Below are positions 11,417 through 20,466 of a DNA stretch of 20,489 nucleotides, piece after piece. The notes beneath the pieces were generated by a model. That model did no database searches and was not told the origin of the DNA. It was given only the letters and a program-made list of their open reading frames with translations. Location: contig JAYMTF010001949.1 of assembly GCA_036897485.1 (NCBI GenBank), positions 1 to 20,489 on the forward strand, in the 5' to 3' direction. The first letter of the stretch is position 1. Each line of letters begins with the position of its first letter. The position numbers were made by a program, and so were the translations under genes. This DNA comes from Pelargonium nanum. Its lineage: Eukaryota > Streptophyta > Magnoliopsida > Geraniales > Geraniaceae.

Positions 11417-11454
11417 GTGTATATATTATTCACACGTGTATATATTATTCACAC
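11417..11454. repeat. Perfect 19-bp tandem repeat, two copies
   Basis: GTGTATATATTATTCACAC occurs at 11417-11435 and again at 11436-11454 with no mismatch. The unit starts GTGT and ends ACAC, so the junction creates a CACGTG palindrome (11433-11438). Confidence 0.9.
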
Positions 11455-11577
11455 TAGATTGACATGTATTAATAGATACAAATATTACTCTGTATTTTAT
11501 ATTTTAAAATAAGTTATTTGTTTGATATTTTCCAAATGTTAAAGGTAATTTTATTAAGTTTAATTTCCATACATGTA

Positions 11578-11614
11578 ATTTGTGTTGTTTTTTTTTTTTA
11601 GAACATTTGTGTTG
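11578..11614. repeat. 10-bp direct repeats around a T12 tract
   Basis: ATTTGTGTTG lies at 11578-11587 and 11605-11614, separated by 12 T and AGAAC. This resembles a target-site duplication around the poly(A) end of an extremely truncated minus-strand retroposon. It could equally be chance or slippage in AT-rich DNA. Confidence 0.35.
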
Positions 11615-11802
11615 CTTCAATAGTTAAAGAAGTTGATAATCACCTTATATTCTATAATAATTGTTAATTTTTTTATATAAATTTGTCTATTTTAATTTAG
11701 CGTAGTTATTTAGTTATACATAAATGACCATAATATCTTAAAAATGAGTTTGTTAGACCTCATTAAATTGTTACAAAAATAACACATTTCTGAAACATCA
11801 AA

Positions 11803-12025
11803 TTTTTTTTTGGTAAACAAAAGGAAGACAAAAAAACTAAACAGCAACCAACCGGCCAATCGCCGCCCCTCTCAAATCGTCCCTCACCAGCTCCCGGACC
11901 GATGCCGGAATCTCCCGGAAGACTTCTAGCTCAACCATAATGCTTTGCCCGACATTTGCCATGGCATCCGCCACTCTATTTCCTTCCCGGAAAGCAATAA
12001 GACACCTCTCTCTTGCTTTGCATCA
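11803..12025 (-). mobile_element. LINE 3' end (RNase H C-terminus of ORF2), 5'-truncated
   Basis: On the minus strand an open frame from about 12016 to a TAG at 11839-11837 encodes ...RCLIAFREGNRVADAMANVG..., the final RNase H motif (REgNRvADaLA type) of plant L1-like LINE ORF2 and related RNase H-like proteins. It continues for about 40 residues to the stop. After the stop come a short T-rich 3' end and an A-run (T run at 11803-11811 on the plus strand), as expected of a LINE tail. The segment is markedly more GC-rich than its surroundings. Everything upstream of the motif is missing. I could not find a clean target-site duplication, so the insertion is probably old or rearranged. Confidence 0.75.
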
Positions 12026-12204
12026 TACGCAGTCTTGAATCAATTATAACCATCTATTTAAATTTTTTTACGTGACAGTGTTAAAATTTTGTAATATAAT
12101 ATTTTTGTTTCTTATGTATAGCTATATAGATAGAATATAGAGTTGGAGGGAGTTTATAATTTAATTTTGATGCAAAAGAACAGAGAAAAAGGAAGCCATT
12201 AAAC

Positions 12205-12440
12205 ACTGGACCAACTGATAATGGTTGTTCTATTTTAACTTGAGGTCTCGAGTTCGAGTATCAGAAAATGCAATTGTGTTTGGTATAAAAAGTTTTGTCG
12301 TCTTTGTAGCCTTACCCAACTCGAACAAAAATTAATATGAATGTGGCGTACTTTTAAAGGTGTTGATCTCGTGCTGATCGTGACTCTATTTACGAAACCT
12401 CGTCGATTTCCCTTGATTAGAAGAATGCAAGTAAAGGACA
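12205..12440 (+). mobile_element. SINE-like sequence with a B box (weak)
   Basis: The segment TTGAGGTCTCGAGTTCGAG (about 12240-12258) contains a good RNA polymerase III B box (GAGTTCGAG) in a tRNA-like setting. An upstream A box is degraded at best (around 12212-12226). Downstream text such as TTTGTAGCCTTACCC and CGAAACCTCGTCGATTTCCC resembles bodies of plant tRNA-derived SINEs. I found no poly(A) or oligo(T) end and no flanking duplication, so this is a tentative call. Confidence 0.35.
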
Positions 12441-13065
12441 AAGAGGTTTAATTGTTTAGCTTATTATAGTGGTATTTGCTAAAAATTGGCATGGAAAACA
12501 ATAGATTCAGCGCACGCCAATAGCGACTTTGGGATTGTGGTAACCTTATCTCTTTAGTCTTTAGAATAATATATCCTTACCAATTGGATAATTATCATCC
12601 CATTACCTACCAATTTTTGGACCTTTTGGTAATAATAAATTTACATTTTTAAATTATCCTAATCCAATCCAACCAATCACCACTTTAGAGCTTCTTCAAT
12701 TAACTAATTAGACGCCTAAACTTCACATCATGCTCACATTTAGAGGAAGCCACAAACAAGATAATATAATATATAGATACCTCACTTTCTATCATTTTTT
12801 ATCCCTGTAATTTTCATCCATATCAATGCATGTGAATGTTTATTTTATTTTATAAAATATAATTACTTTTAGTTTTATTTTATATATAACATAATGATTA
12901 GTCGTCAACAATATTTCAATTACATTTAATCAATTTATTAGACCACAAAACTAAATTTAGTACTCCGTATTAACTTGACATTAGTATATAAAAATATACT
13001 TGTACATTTTACTAGCTACAGAACTTGCAATATTTATTTTATCACAACATATTACTTTTCCTACC
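12441..13065. other. AT-rich intergenic region, no gene seen
   Basis: This stretch is AT-rich with scattered CCAAT-like boxes (for example near 12673). I saw no coding exon, RNA gene or transposon end. Confidence 0.55.
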
Positions 13066-13250
13066 ACCTTTTATAGTTTTTTTTAATATATAAATATTTT
13101 TTGATCAGTTGAGCTACACAACAAGGAGTAGCTCTCCCCTTTTAACTCAAAATCTCAACCCACCCGACGCAATGGAATTTGAACCCACGACCTTCTACTT
13201 TCAGATTGTGTCTTGACCATTGCGCCACTCTAGGAACACCTCTTTTAGTT
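13066..13250 (-). mobile_element. tRNA-derived SINE with A and B boxes and near-matching flanking repeats
   Basis: On the minus strand an A box (GTGGCGCAATGG, from 13229) and a B box (GGGTTCAAATTCC, about 13186-13174) are spaced as in a tRNA. They are followed by a roughly 95-bp tail region that ends in an A-rich tract (poly-T on the plus strand at 13077-13084). The body is about 159 bp, 13079-13237. Candidate target-site duplications are ACCTTTTATAGTT (13066-13078) and ACCTCTTTTAGTT (13238-13250), 11 of 13 alike. Pol III would read it from right to left. I do not recognise the SINE family by name. It cannot be a working tRNA because no cloverleaf acceptor stem pairs at its ends. Confidence 0.7.
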
Positions 13251-14099
13251 GCTTCATGACTATTTAAAATAACCAATATAAATCTTGAAGTATATATCTA
13301 TTAATAATTAATTACTTAAATTATGTGAAAATTTCAAATTTATTGCTTGTCCAAATATAATACAATAATAATAACAAACAATTTTATGTATCTAAAATGA
13401 AATAAATAAGTTTTATTGTCATTTGGAATTGTGCAAACTTGAAGCTTGACTAATTAATTAATGGAAAAAATATTGACACGTGTATGTAATGTGATAAAAT
13501 TTAGTCATTCAGAACTAAATTACGTGTATAAAATACGTTAAAAAGAATGTTACACGTATGAAATTTTATAAGAAGAATAAAAAAAATCAAAACAATTTGT
13601 ACCAAACATAACTTTATTTTCATGTTCTATTAATGAAAATTGCTAAATGTCTCTACTTTATTTTCATGTTTTTAATATTTAGAATTAACTTTTTAGTGAA
13701 TAACAATTTGATTATATAATATCACCACTCTTTTATTAATTTTTGACGTAGAGCGTCCCATATGTAAAACATGTTATATATAAAAAGTTTGTATGTCACG
13801 ACTCATTAATGGTTTATCACTTTGAATAATATTAAGAATATATATCATTGCTTTTTATTTATTTAATATTATATGTAGTCAAATTACATATTTTTCAGTT
13901 TAATTGAGAAAATATTCTTACAATTTATAAAAGTAAACAGAAAAAATACATATTCAATGTGGAGTTTTAAATAAGTCAAAGAGACAACATTGTGAGAAAT
14001 TGAGTTGGTGCTTAAAAGCATCTTTTCTTCAAAACAAATAGACAAATATAGCCATCTCTTTTGACATTCTTCCTCCATGCGTATTACACTAATCAAACT
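13251..14099. other. AT-rich intergenic region, no gene seen
   Basis: There is no coding signal. A small hairpin AATTTAGT...ACTAAATT lies near 13499-13522, flanked by several ACACGT/ACGTGT motifs. Nothing else stands out. Confidence 0.5.
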
Positions 14100-14600
14100 C
14101 TGCTGACGTGGACCGATAAAAGCGCGGGGGCAGTCCAGTAAAATCACTGGCACTGGTTAAGGATGAGCTGTTGGATAGTAAATGACAGCTGGTTAAGGAG
14201 CGCGTTTGTTTCGCCCGAAAAGAAGAGAGCAAAAGTTAACCTTAACAGCTCGGTATTTCAAATAAAAAAAGACGGTAGTTGCTATTTTAGTGTAAAAAGC
14301 CAAACGTGGAATAGCGCGAGAGACTTGACCCAGGGAGGGACAGCACGCCGCGCTGTCCTAGCTGGCAAATGGATAAGCACACCCCACTATTTCCTTCTTT
14401 TCCATTTACCCTCACGCTTTCGTTTATTTGCAACCTTGCCATTGCCCTTCTACTTTTTTTTCCTGACAAATTGTTTATTATTTATTTATTTGTTATTATT
14501 GTAGAAAAATCGTGTCCACGAGCGGCTGACATGAAAGTGACATTTGCACGATTTGGTTTCGGCTTTCGTATCTTTTCCTTTGGGGTACTATTATCTCTAA
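14100..14600. promoter_or_regulatory. GC-richer island with promoter-like motifs, no gene attached
   Basis: This block stands out from AT-rich flanks. It carries TGACGTGG (14104-14111), a bZIP/UPRE-type site; an I-box-like GATAAG (14372-14377); an inverted repeat GGACAGC...GCTGTCC near 14338-14358; and a direct repeat CTGGTTAAGGA at 14153 and 14189. Open frames here are short and have no recognisable product. It may be a remnant promoter or first exon, or a decayed transposon; I cannot decide. Confidence 0.3.
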
Positions 14601-14799
14601 CTCGTTAATTTGTTTTACTAAATTTGTTTATCTTAAAATTAACCCTGTATTTAAAATAAATAAAAAATTGTCTTGAATAATTACATGGTATAAAATACTA
14701 TCACATCTTTTTTTCAAAAGCAAAAAAACTAATAATTAGAGCACAACCCACAAAAAGCCTCTTAAACGGACCTATCTTACCAGCATCTTATCACACAAC

Positions 14800-14833
14800 G
14801 ACACGTGACGAGTTTGATTTGTAAGTATAAATA
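14800..14833 (+). promoter_or_regulatory. G-box closely followed by a TATA box
   Basis: CACGTG at 14802-14807 lies 19 bases before TATAAATA at 14826-14833. The pairing is promoter-like, but no gene follows. It lies just outside the LTR fossil on the side where that element's internal region would continue, so it may belong to it. Confidence 0.25.
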
Positions 14834-14859
14834 TATGTCCATTGGTAAAAGAAAATGAT

Positions 14860-15231
14860 ATTGGGTGAAACACAAATTTCATCAAGACATTCTCTTCCTA
14901 AAAAGATTTCTAGTGTTTTGTGATTTTCGTCTGATATCTTATTTTCACGCTTGAGCTGTGTCTCAGAAACACATCAAAGATTTTTATTTTTGGTGTGTTG
15001 CCTCGCGCATGTCACAGCCAAAATCGTGGACTCTCTGACCCCGTATCCAAACTTCGCCACTTAGAACAATTTATACTCAACATCACTTACATGTGATTTA
15101 TTATTCTACTTAATTAATAATGAACCTTTTGACCAATTAGGTTCTGATACAATGTTAGAATATCAACTTAATTAAAAGGTTATGTTAATATTTGATTTTT
15201 TCATTTATAATTTTTGTATTATATTCCAACA
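14860..15231 (-). mobile_element. LTR/TRIM-like retroelement fossil, one end only
   Basis: On the minus strand, 15231-15153 is a 79-bp block that starts TGTTGGAATAT and ends ATATTCTAACA, the TG...CA ends of a short LTR. It is followed by a primer-binding-site-like TTGTATCAGAACC, the initiator-Met tRNA type common in plant LTR elements. Internal sequence without coding potential continues to about 14860. No second LTR was found in the window. It is a broken, non-coding remnant of a small TRIM-like element. The left limit and the age are uncertain. Confidence 0.4.
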
Positions 15232-16050
15232 TGTCCCTCACGTGCAATATCGTTATCCCTTTGAGTTGGACCGAAAAGAGATTAATAAATGTCCATTTCC
15301 ATTTTATTTTGTAGATTAAGTGATAAAAAATAGAGATCTTATTGTGTACCGGTTAGAGATTAAATAAAACTAATTGAAAACTTATAGTTGTAGTTCACAT
15401 TCATATTTTAATATTATGATTCATCATTTTGATTCGATTTAAATTTGGTTCAGATTAATTGAAAAGATCATAATAAAGTGAAATTAATTGATTGTATAAG
15501 GATCACTTCCAGTCTTCCACACCCAATTTTCAACACTCTTATAATGACTTATTATGAAATGGAAATTACGAAATCTAAACCTAGCAAACCTACTCGACGG
15601 AAAACAAGTTATTACTTTATTTGTCTAAAAGTCAAATTAAAATTAAATAGAAAGACATTAATATAAACGTTACTATATGGTAATTGGGTAGGATATTGAA
15701 TTATAGTTTACTTTTGAAGTATAGAAACACATTAATTTTACAGATATAATATGTGCCACACTTAATTGTGGGTCATAAAGTGAAGAAACCAATTACTTCG
15801 TAGCAATTATAATTAATTGAAGCAATAGGAAATGTGCCTATTTTGTCCTTGTAAAGAAAAGAAAAGAAAAGTTGCAAGCAACTTCTAGGATGTTTCTTCA
15901 ATCTCAAAATAATAAACATATATATTGTGGAGAAAAAAATCATTTTGGAGATCTTGAATTGAGTGGCATGCACGTAATTGAAGCAATTGTAATTGGATAA
16001 TGTTTTTTTATTTTTTCTAATTAAAGTAAAAAAAAAAAAAAAAACTATCT
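15232..16050. other. AT-rich region with short repeats, no gene seen
   Basis: A perfect 13-bp direct repeat TAATTGAAGCAAT lies at 15814-15826 and 15975-15987, flanking 148 bp. Inside are an (AAAAG)n run near 15853-15870 and a perfect 16-bp palindrome AAGTTGCAAGCAACTT (15869-15884). An 18-A run begins near 16027. No open frame here looks real. Confidence 0.5.
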
Positions 16051-16059
16051 CTCCTTCCT

Positions 16060-16464
16060 ACTACCGTTTTCCTCGTCCACCCACTTGCTTTCATTGGGTA
16101 CGGACACCGAACACGTGTAACACTAAGTTGTCCCCACAACGACCGAATTTGGCGGGACCCACACACTCACGCCGCCCACATGTGTTGCTGAACTGCGTCC
16201 CTCCACGTCAGCGAGACCTATCTCGGGCTGATGCGCCCTGGGGACGCCACGTGGAGGAGTGTCGGAATCGGACGAGTGAAAATGAAGATAGGTGGGGCCG
16301 GGTTTATCTGGTCGCCGCGTTTCGTGGAATGGCGTGTGATAACTGAAAGAAAAGAGTGGTTGGGGTCGTCCCTATCCAAAACTCGTCCCGGTGGGGTCCA
16401 CTCATCCATGGAATGTTCCAAACGTATCTTTTACGCTCCCTTCTTTTTTTATTTTCTATAAATG
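16060..16464 (+). promoter_or_regulatory. GC-rich stress-type promoter island with TATA box, no recognised gene downstream
   Basis: A block of about 400 bp is far more GC-rich than its flanks and carries a dense motif set: G-box CACGTG at 16112-16117 and 16248-16253, TGACGTGG (minus strand) at 16203-16210, TCP-type GGACCCAC (16155-16162) and GGGTCCAC (16394-16401), a heat-shock-like GAATGTTC (16411-16418) and TATAAAT (16457-16463). The order, with a TATA box at the right edge, suggests plus-strand transcription from about 16490. The first ATG (16487) opens 24 codons and meets a good donor-like GTAAGT at 16512, but no following exon can be recognised. It may drive a non-coding RNA or a gene with distant exons, or be a relic. 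Confidence 0.4.
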
Positions 16465-16469
16465 GTAGA

Positions 16470-17889
16470 TACATACGGACTACAAAATGGGAGTAATGTA
16501 CTTATTTGTGTGTAAGTACTTGCATACTCCAATTAAATATCCTAAAACATGTAATATATGATAAACCACATTCTTATGAATTTTTGTCATGGAGTGCTCG
16601 GTTTATACTACGTGTTGTACATATGATATATTGTGATTTGATTATGTCATTAATAAAATATTTAATTTATCATGTCTCATTTATTCACGCGTCATTTTGT
16701 ACAATTTTTGAGACATATAGCATTACTCATTCATGCAATTAACATGCAACACAAAACTACGCGGTGCGTAAACTGAGTAAGACACAAAATTAACATATTA
16801 TTTTTTTCCAATTTTAATGGTACAATTTATGTGTCCTTGCAAATAATTTTTTCAACTACTCGATTGTTTTGTTTTAATAATTGTTCAAGAGTTTGATTGT
16901 TTATGGAAAAAAATCATTATCAAATGAGCTAACGCTTGTTGTTGCCTATATAGTTATGATATAATTGTGTTTATCTTCGCAAGTGTGATGAATTAATACG
17001 ACAAATAATAAAAGACTATAATTTTGGGGCCGAGAGAAATAATCTTATCCGTATATTTGTTTGTACAATAATTAACATTTTATATAAGCTACTATTGACT
17101 TACATATGAATAGAAAGTACAAGATAACAACAAACTATAATATTTAGTAAAAACTTATTCTTCAGATAATGCCGATCGGTCTTTAATTTTTTTTTTATAA
17201 AAAAAATTTGTTAATAATATACATAACAATAAGCTATATGTTTACGGATTGTTTAAAATTTAATTTGTTTTTTGAAAGAATTGTTTGGTAGTGATTAATT
17301 GTTTCTATAGTTGAATATTTTTAAAATTTAATAATTTATTTTCTTCAAAAAGTTAATTAATTACTAATCATATAGTTATCACTTGTCCAAAACTTCGTTG
17401 TTTTGCATAAAATTAAATGAATAAACTTATTTTTATATAATTATTTTGTACTTCATTAATCATCTTATTGTTATTAAAAAAATGATTTTGCTAGATCCAT
17501 ATGGTCTTGGATGGAGTAGGTAGAATATGCACTCAATTCATTTTGAACTACTATTTAATAAGATGGAAGGAGAGGCATTAAATTATTAAAGAAGAAGCAA
17601 GTCAAAACTCAAAACAAGGGGAGGCCCATATGAACAACAAAATTTAAGTCTATATATATAGCTCTCTCTACAAAGTTTTGGAATAAAATTGTGTCAATAA
17701 TTTCATAATCAAGTAGTTGAAATGGCAGGTTCTTAATAACCTCTACACAACTTGAAGCAAAGTTGTGGCCCCTTCCCATTAGTTTAGGTGAGGCCACATT
17801 TAACATATTGGCTCTTGCCCTCTTAATATGCCTCCAACATATTCTTTTATTTTTATAATATTAGGTGCTCCATTCTACATAAATATGTA
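16470..17889. other. AT-rich intergenic region, no gene seen
   Basis: Very AT-rich DNA downstream of the promoter island. I saw no exon with coding bias, RNA gene or transposon terminus. Confidence 0.5.
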
Positions 17890-18480
17890 TAGGGTGTTCA
17901 ATTTATGAACCCGCACCGCAATTAGCCCGCCTAACACCAATCCGTCTAATAGACGGTATGGCACAAACCAAACACATGGCTTAATGGTTGGGCTACAAGT
18001 TTTTCTTTTTATCAGCAAAAAGTACCGAATTTCATTGAAAAAATTCTCAAAGAAGGAACAAAGTACATACACCCGAGAAAAAGAGAACAAAGTACATGAC
18101 AACAAACGTAACAAAAATGATAAGGTAGACTACTCGGAGGAGCCAAATCCTTATAACGCAAAGGAAGGGCTGAATGATCTACTAGTGTTGGCATTCCACT
18201 CGGATGGAAAGGCAGTGTAGTTTTGTGAAGGGACCGGTGGTCTGATAGAGCGATTAGAGATTTATTGATGGAGGAGCTAGCTAGTGACGTTTAATTATTA
18301 GTGGATCTCAAATTAAAAGAAGATGAGGGTGACCGATGCTGACTCAACTGTTCATATCACAAAGTTCCTTTAGCAGATGTTCCACGGGGCCCTGTGTGGT
18401 CAAGCCAAGAGAGTTGGCTACAAGTTACCAACTCTTGACCCAGAAAGTTGTTATATTGAGCGAATACTATTCTAATATAC
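17890..18480. mobile_element. hAT-like non-autonomous DNA transposon remnant (tentative)
   Basis: TAGGGTGTTCA at 17890-17900 followed by GAACCCGCACCGC and AGCCCGCC resembles the ends and C-rich subterminal text of plant hAT-family elements (CAGGGGTGTTCA type). A subterminal palindrome CCGTCTAATAGACGG lies at 17942-17956. The sequence on both sides of the inserted LINE (…GGTTGGGCTACAAGTT / ACCAACTCTTGACCC…) appears continuous. The opposite terminal repeat and an 8-bp target duplication were not found, so the right limit is a guess. Confidence 0.3.
17991..18426 (-). mobile_element. 5'-truncated LINE 3' end with 11-bp target-site duplication
   Basis: GGCTACAAGTT occurs at 17991-18001 and again at 18416-18426, flanking 414 bp. 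Immediately inside the left copy is a T-rich tract, the poly(A) tail of a minus-strand insertion. Reading the minus strand, the end ATGAAATTCGGTACTTTTTG then GATAAAAAG is typical of plant LINE 3' ends and resembles the tail at 18587. An open frame of about 60 codons (18194-18012) has no recognised product. There is no reverse transcriptase motif left. Confidence 0.6.
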
Positions 18481-18518
18481 ATCTAATCTAACGTTTTTCG
18501 AGGTGTCTCGAATCTTGA

Positions 18519-18927
18519 GACATTAGAATTGCGCACAAACTTTTATACTGCTCGGCAAACGGCGGTTGGTAATGTAAGCATTTGTTTTTTTTTTATAAGC
18601 TAGCGGTACTTTTTATTCATCCAACCCGTAGGTCCAAATAAAAGTACAAAAACTGAAACTGAGAGAGGATCAAAAACCCAATTACGAAAGGAAAAAGACA
18701 AGCCGGAGTGACCTAAAATACAAGGAATCAACGAATAACAAAAACAATTTAAGCATTTGTTATGTCTCTTTAGGTTGAAATTAAAGAAAAAGAAACGTTT
18801 TCATATCCAAGACATCAAAACTGCGCACAAACTCTTGTACCGCTCGGCAAACAGCGGTTGATAATTTGAGCATTTGTTATGTCCTCTTGGGTTGAAATCA
18901 AAGAGAAAGAAACGTTTTGATATTAAA
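18519..18927. repeat. 117-bp tandem duplication, first copy split by an insertion
   Basis: Copy A (18519-18810 without the insertion) and copy B (18811-18927) align over 117 bp without gaps, with 98 matches by hand count (about 84%). Shared blocks include GCGCACAAAC, CTCGGCAAAC, GCATTTGTTATGTC and GAAACGTTTT. A partial match upstream (ACGTTTTTCG near 18491) hints at an older third unit. No coding function is seen. Confidence 0.85.
18575..18761 (-). mobile_element. Short LINE/retroposon 3' end with perfect 12-bp target-site duplication
   Basis: TAAGCATTTGTT at 18575-18586 is repeated exactly at 18750-18761 around a 163-bp insert (18587-18749). The insert begins with a T run on the plus strand, so it is a minus-strand retroposon. 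Its 3' end reads ATGAATAAAAAGTACCGC then TAGCTTATAAAAAA, typical of plant LINE tails. The duplicated target is part of the 117-bp repeat, and copy B shows the uninterrupted state. The perfect duplication suggests a relatively young insertion. Confidence 0.75.
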
Positions 18928-18929
18928 TG

Positions 18930-20270
18930 GAAAAGGAGTGGTCAAGTTTAAAACGTTTGAACAAAAATGAAGTAATGATGAAATTTTTGAAACGTGGAAT
19001 GTTAGACTCCATCAACTCTTTTATCCTTAATAAGCTTATTTGTTGCTTGACTTCAAAATTTTCATGTATAGTGTTATAAAACAAATTATTAATAGTTTTT
19101 TTTTTTTTTTTGCAACTGTCGGTGTAAGTTAGAAACTAGAAAGGGATGGAGGACATATTAACTTGTATGACTCCTGACCTTTTATCTATTTGACTGGCCA
19201 TCCAAATTAATAACCAAATATATTTCTAGTTACTTATGTGTTTCTCAACCTTTTCATTCATTTTTTTAGTATTTCATTGAAGAACATGTTTTAAATTATA
19301 GTTACTCCAATCTCAATTTGGTTTATTCATGTCATCAAATATATATATAGTATAAACAACACTATGTTGTAAGAGAATAATATCATTAATTTCTAATAAC
19401 AATATGTCGGTCTAGAATTTCTCTCTAGGTAGATACTATAACAATTTTTTTTGTTGATGCTCTCATTCTCACGTCAAATGCGGTGTCTATGATACTCATC
19501 CAAGCTTGCCGCTATACTATGTGCTAGCTTATTTAGACTCCAGAAGCCCGAATCCAAGACCCCTCCCTCACCTTGACGTTATTAGATTTAGAACATTTTG
19601 GGACAATATTTCCTAAAAGTGGTTAATAAATGTTTATTTCGGGTCCTCAATTGACCATTTGCATAAGCAATGTCTAAAGACTTTGAAGAGAACTTACAAA
19701 CAATGGAGCTTTGCGTGAGATCTTGCAAGATATCCTGTAACTTTTGTGGGGTTTTCACCATAAAATACCTTTGATTGGGCAATGGTATATGACCAAATTA
19801 ACCTAAACCTAAACTCGTGCTATGTTGTGATATTTGTTTAGGTTCATATAACAAAGAAAAAAATAAAATGCAGTAGACCTAGATGTGATACGAGTGAACC
19901 TCAAAATTTGATACATGTTTTTTATGTGGCAAATTATTTAGTTTCATGTTGAACCCTTCAGTCGGTAGACCTATATGTGATATACGTTGACTTGAAATAA
20001 GATATATATACATTATGTCTCATTTCAGCTATCTTATAAACACCTTTATTTTTATAAACATTTGTAGTAGCCAATCCAAACAATACACACTAAATCATAA
20101 TAGTGTGCTCATTTGACCCAAGTGTGTAAATGTAACCTTATAAATGCAACTTCTTTGTGAATATATTTATGGATAAAGTGAGTAGGATTTATAATAATAA
20201 AAATGGGCCCCAGCAAACACAAATAAATGGATATGGATAAAGCAGAGTAAAATGGGGATAGATGGTAATG
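18930..20270. other. AT-rich intergenic region, no gene seen
   Basis: A T17-type run sits near 19096-19112, and a somewhat GC-richer patch at 19480-19580 has no coding or SINE signal in the correct order. Short open frames here lack any recognised product. Confidence 0.5.
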
Positions 20271-20286
20271 TAGGTAGGGAGGATTT

Positions 20287-20456
20287 GTGGGACCCATACC
20301 TGATACGTATATATCCATTGTGTTGTGTTATAGATACTTCATCTTTGTTCCTTTTCCCCATACTATATTTCTCCATTTATTTGATAGTGATACAAAATAT
20401 CTTCTATTTATTCACATACTTTCTTTCATCTACAGTATTTCTTTCTTTCTCTCTCC
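20287..20456 (+). promoter_or_regulatory. Possible promoter and CT-rich leader of a gene beyond the right edge
   Basis: GTGGGACC (20287-20294) is a TCP-type site. TATATAT follows near 20308, and a CT-rich tract (20438-20456) resembles a plant 5' leader. No coding start is seen before the edge, so this is only a suggestion. Confidence 0.25.
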
Positions 20457-20466
20457 TTGCAAAATA

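Noticed and set aside
13170-13237. Functional tRNA gene
   Set aside because: A and B boxes are present, but the ends do not pair into an acceptor stem, and the A-rich tail with flanking repeats points to a SINE.
14163-14504. Open frame of 113 codons in the 14-kb island
   Set aside because: The product is low in recognisable motifs, ends in a Phe/Leu-rich run from T-rich DNA, and has no splice or promoter support.
15993-16346. Open frame of 117 codons across the 16-kb island
   Set aside because: It starts in a poly-A/T tract and crosses the G-box cluster; an open frame is expected by chance in GC-rich DNA, and no family is recognised.
16480-16500. Stowaway-type MITE end (GGGAGTA, and TACTCCGTAT near 12960)
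   Set aside because: Only a few bases match the CTCCCTCCGTCC terminus and no partner inverted repeat is present.
19500-19580. SINE-like B box near CCGAATCCAAGACC
   Set aside because: The only A-box-like text lies on the wrong side of it, and there is no tail or flanking repeat.
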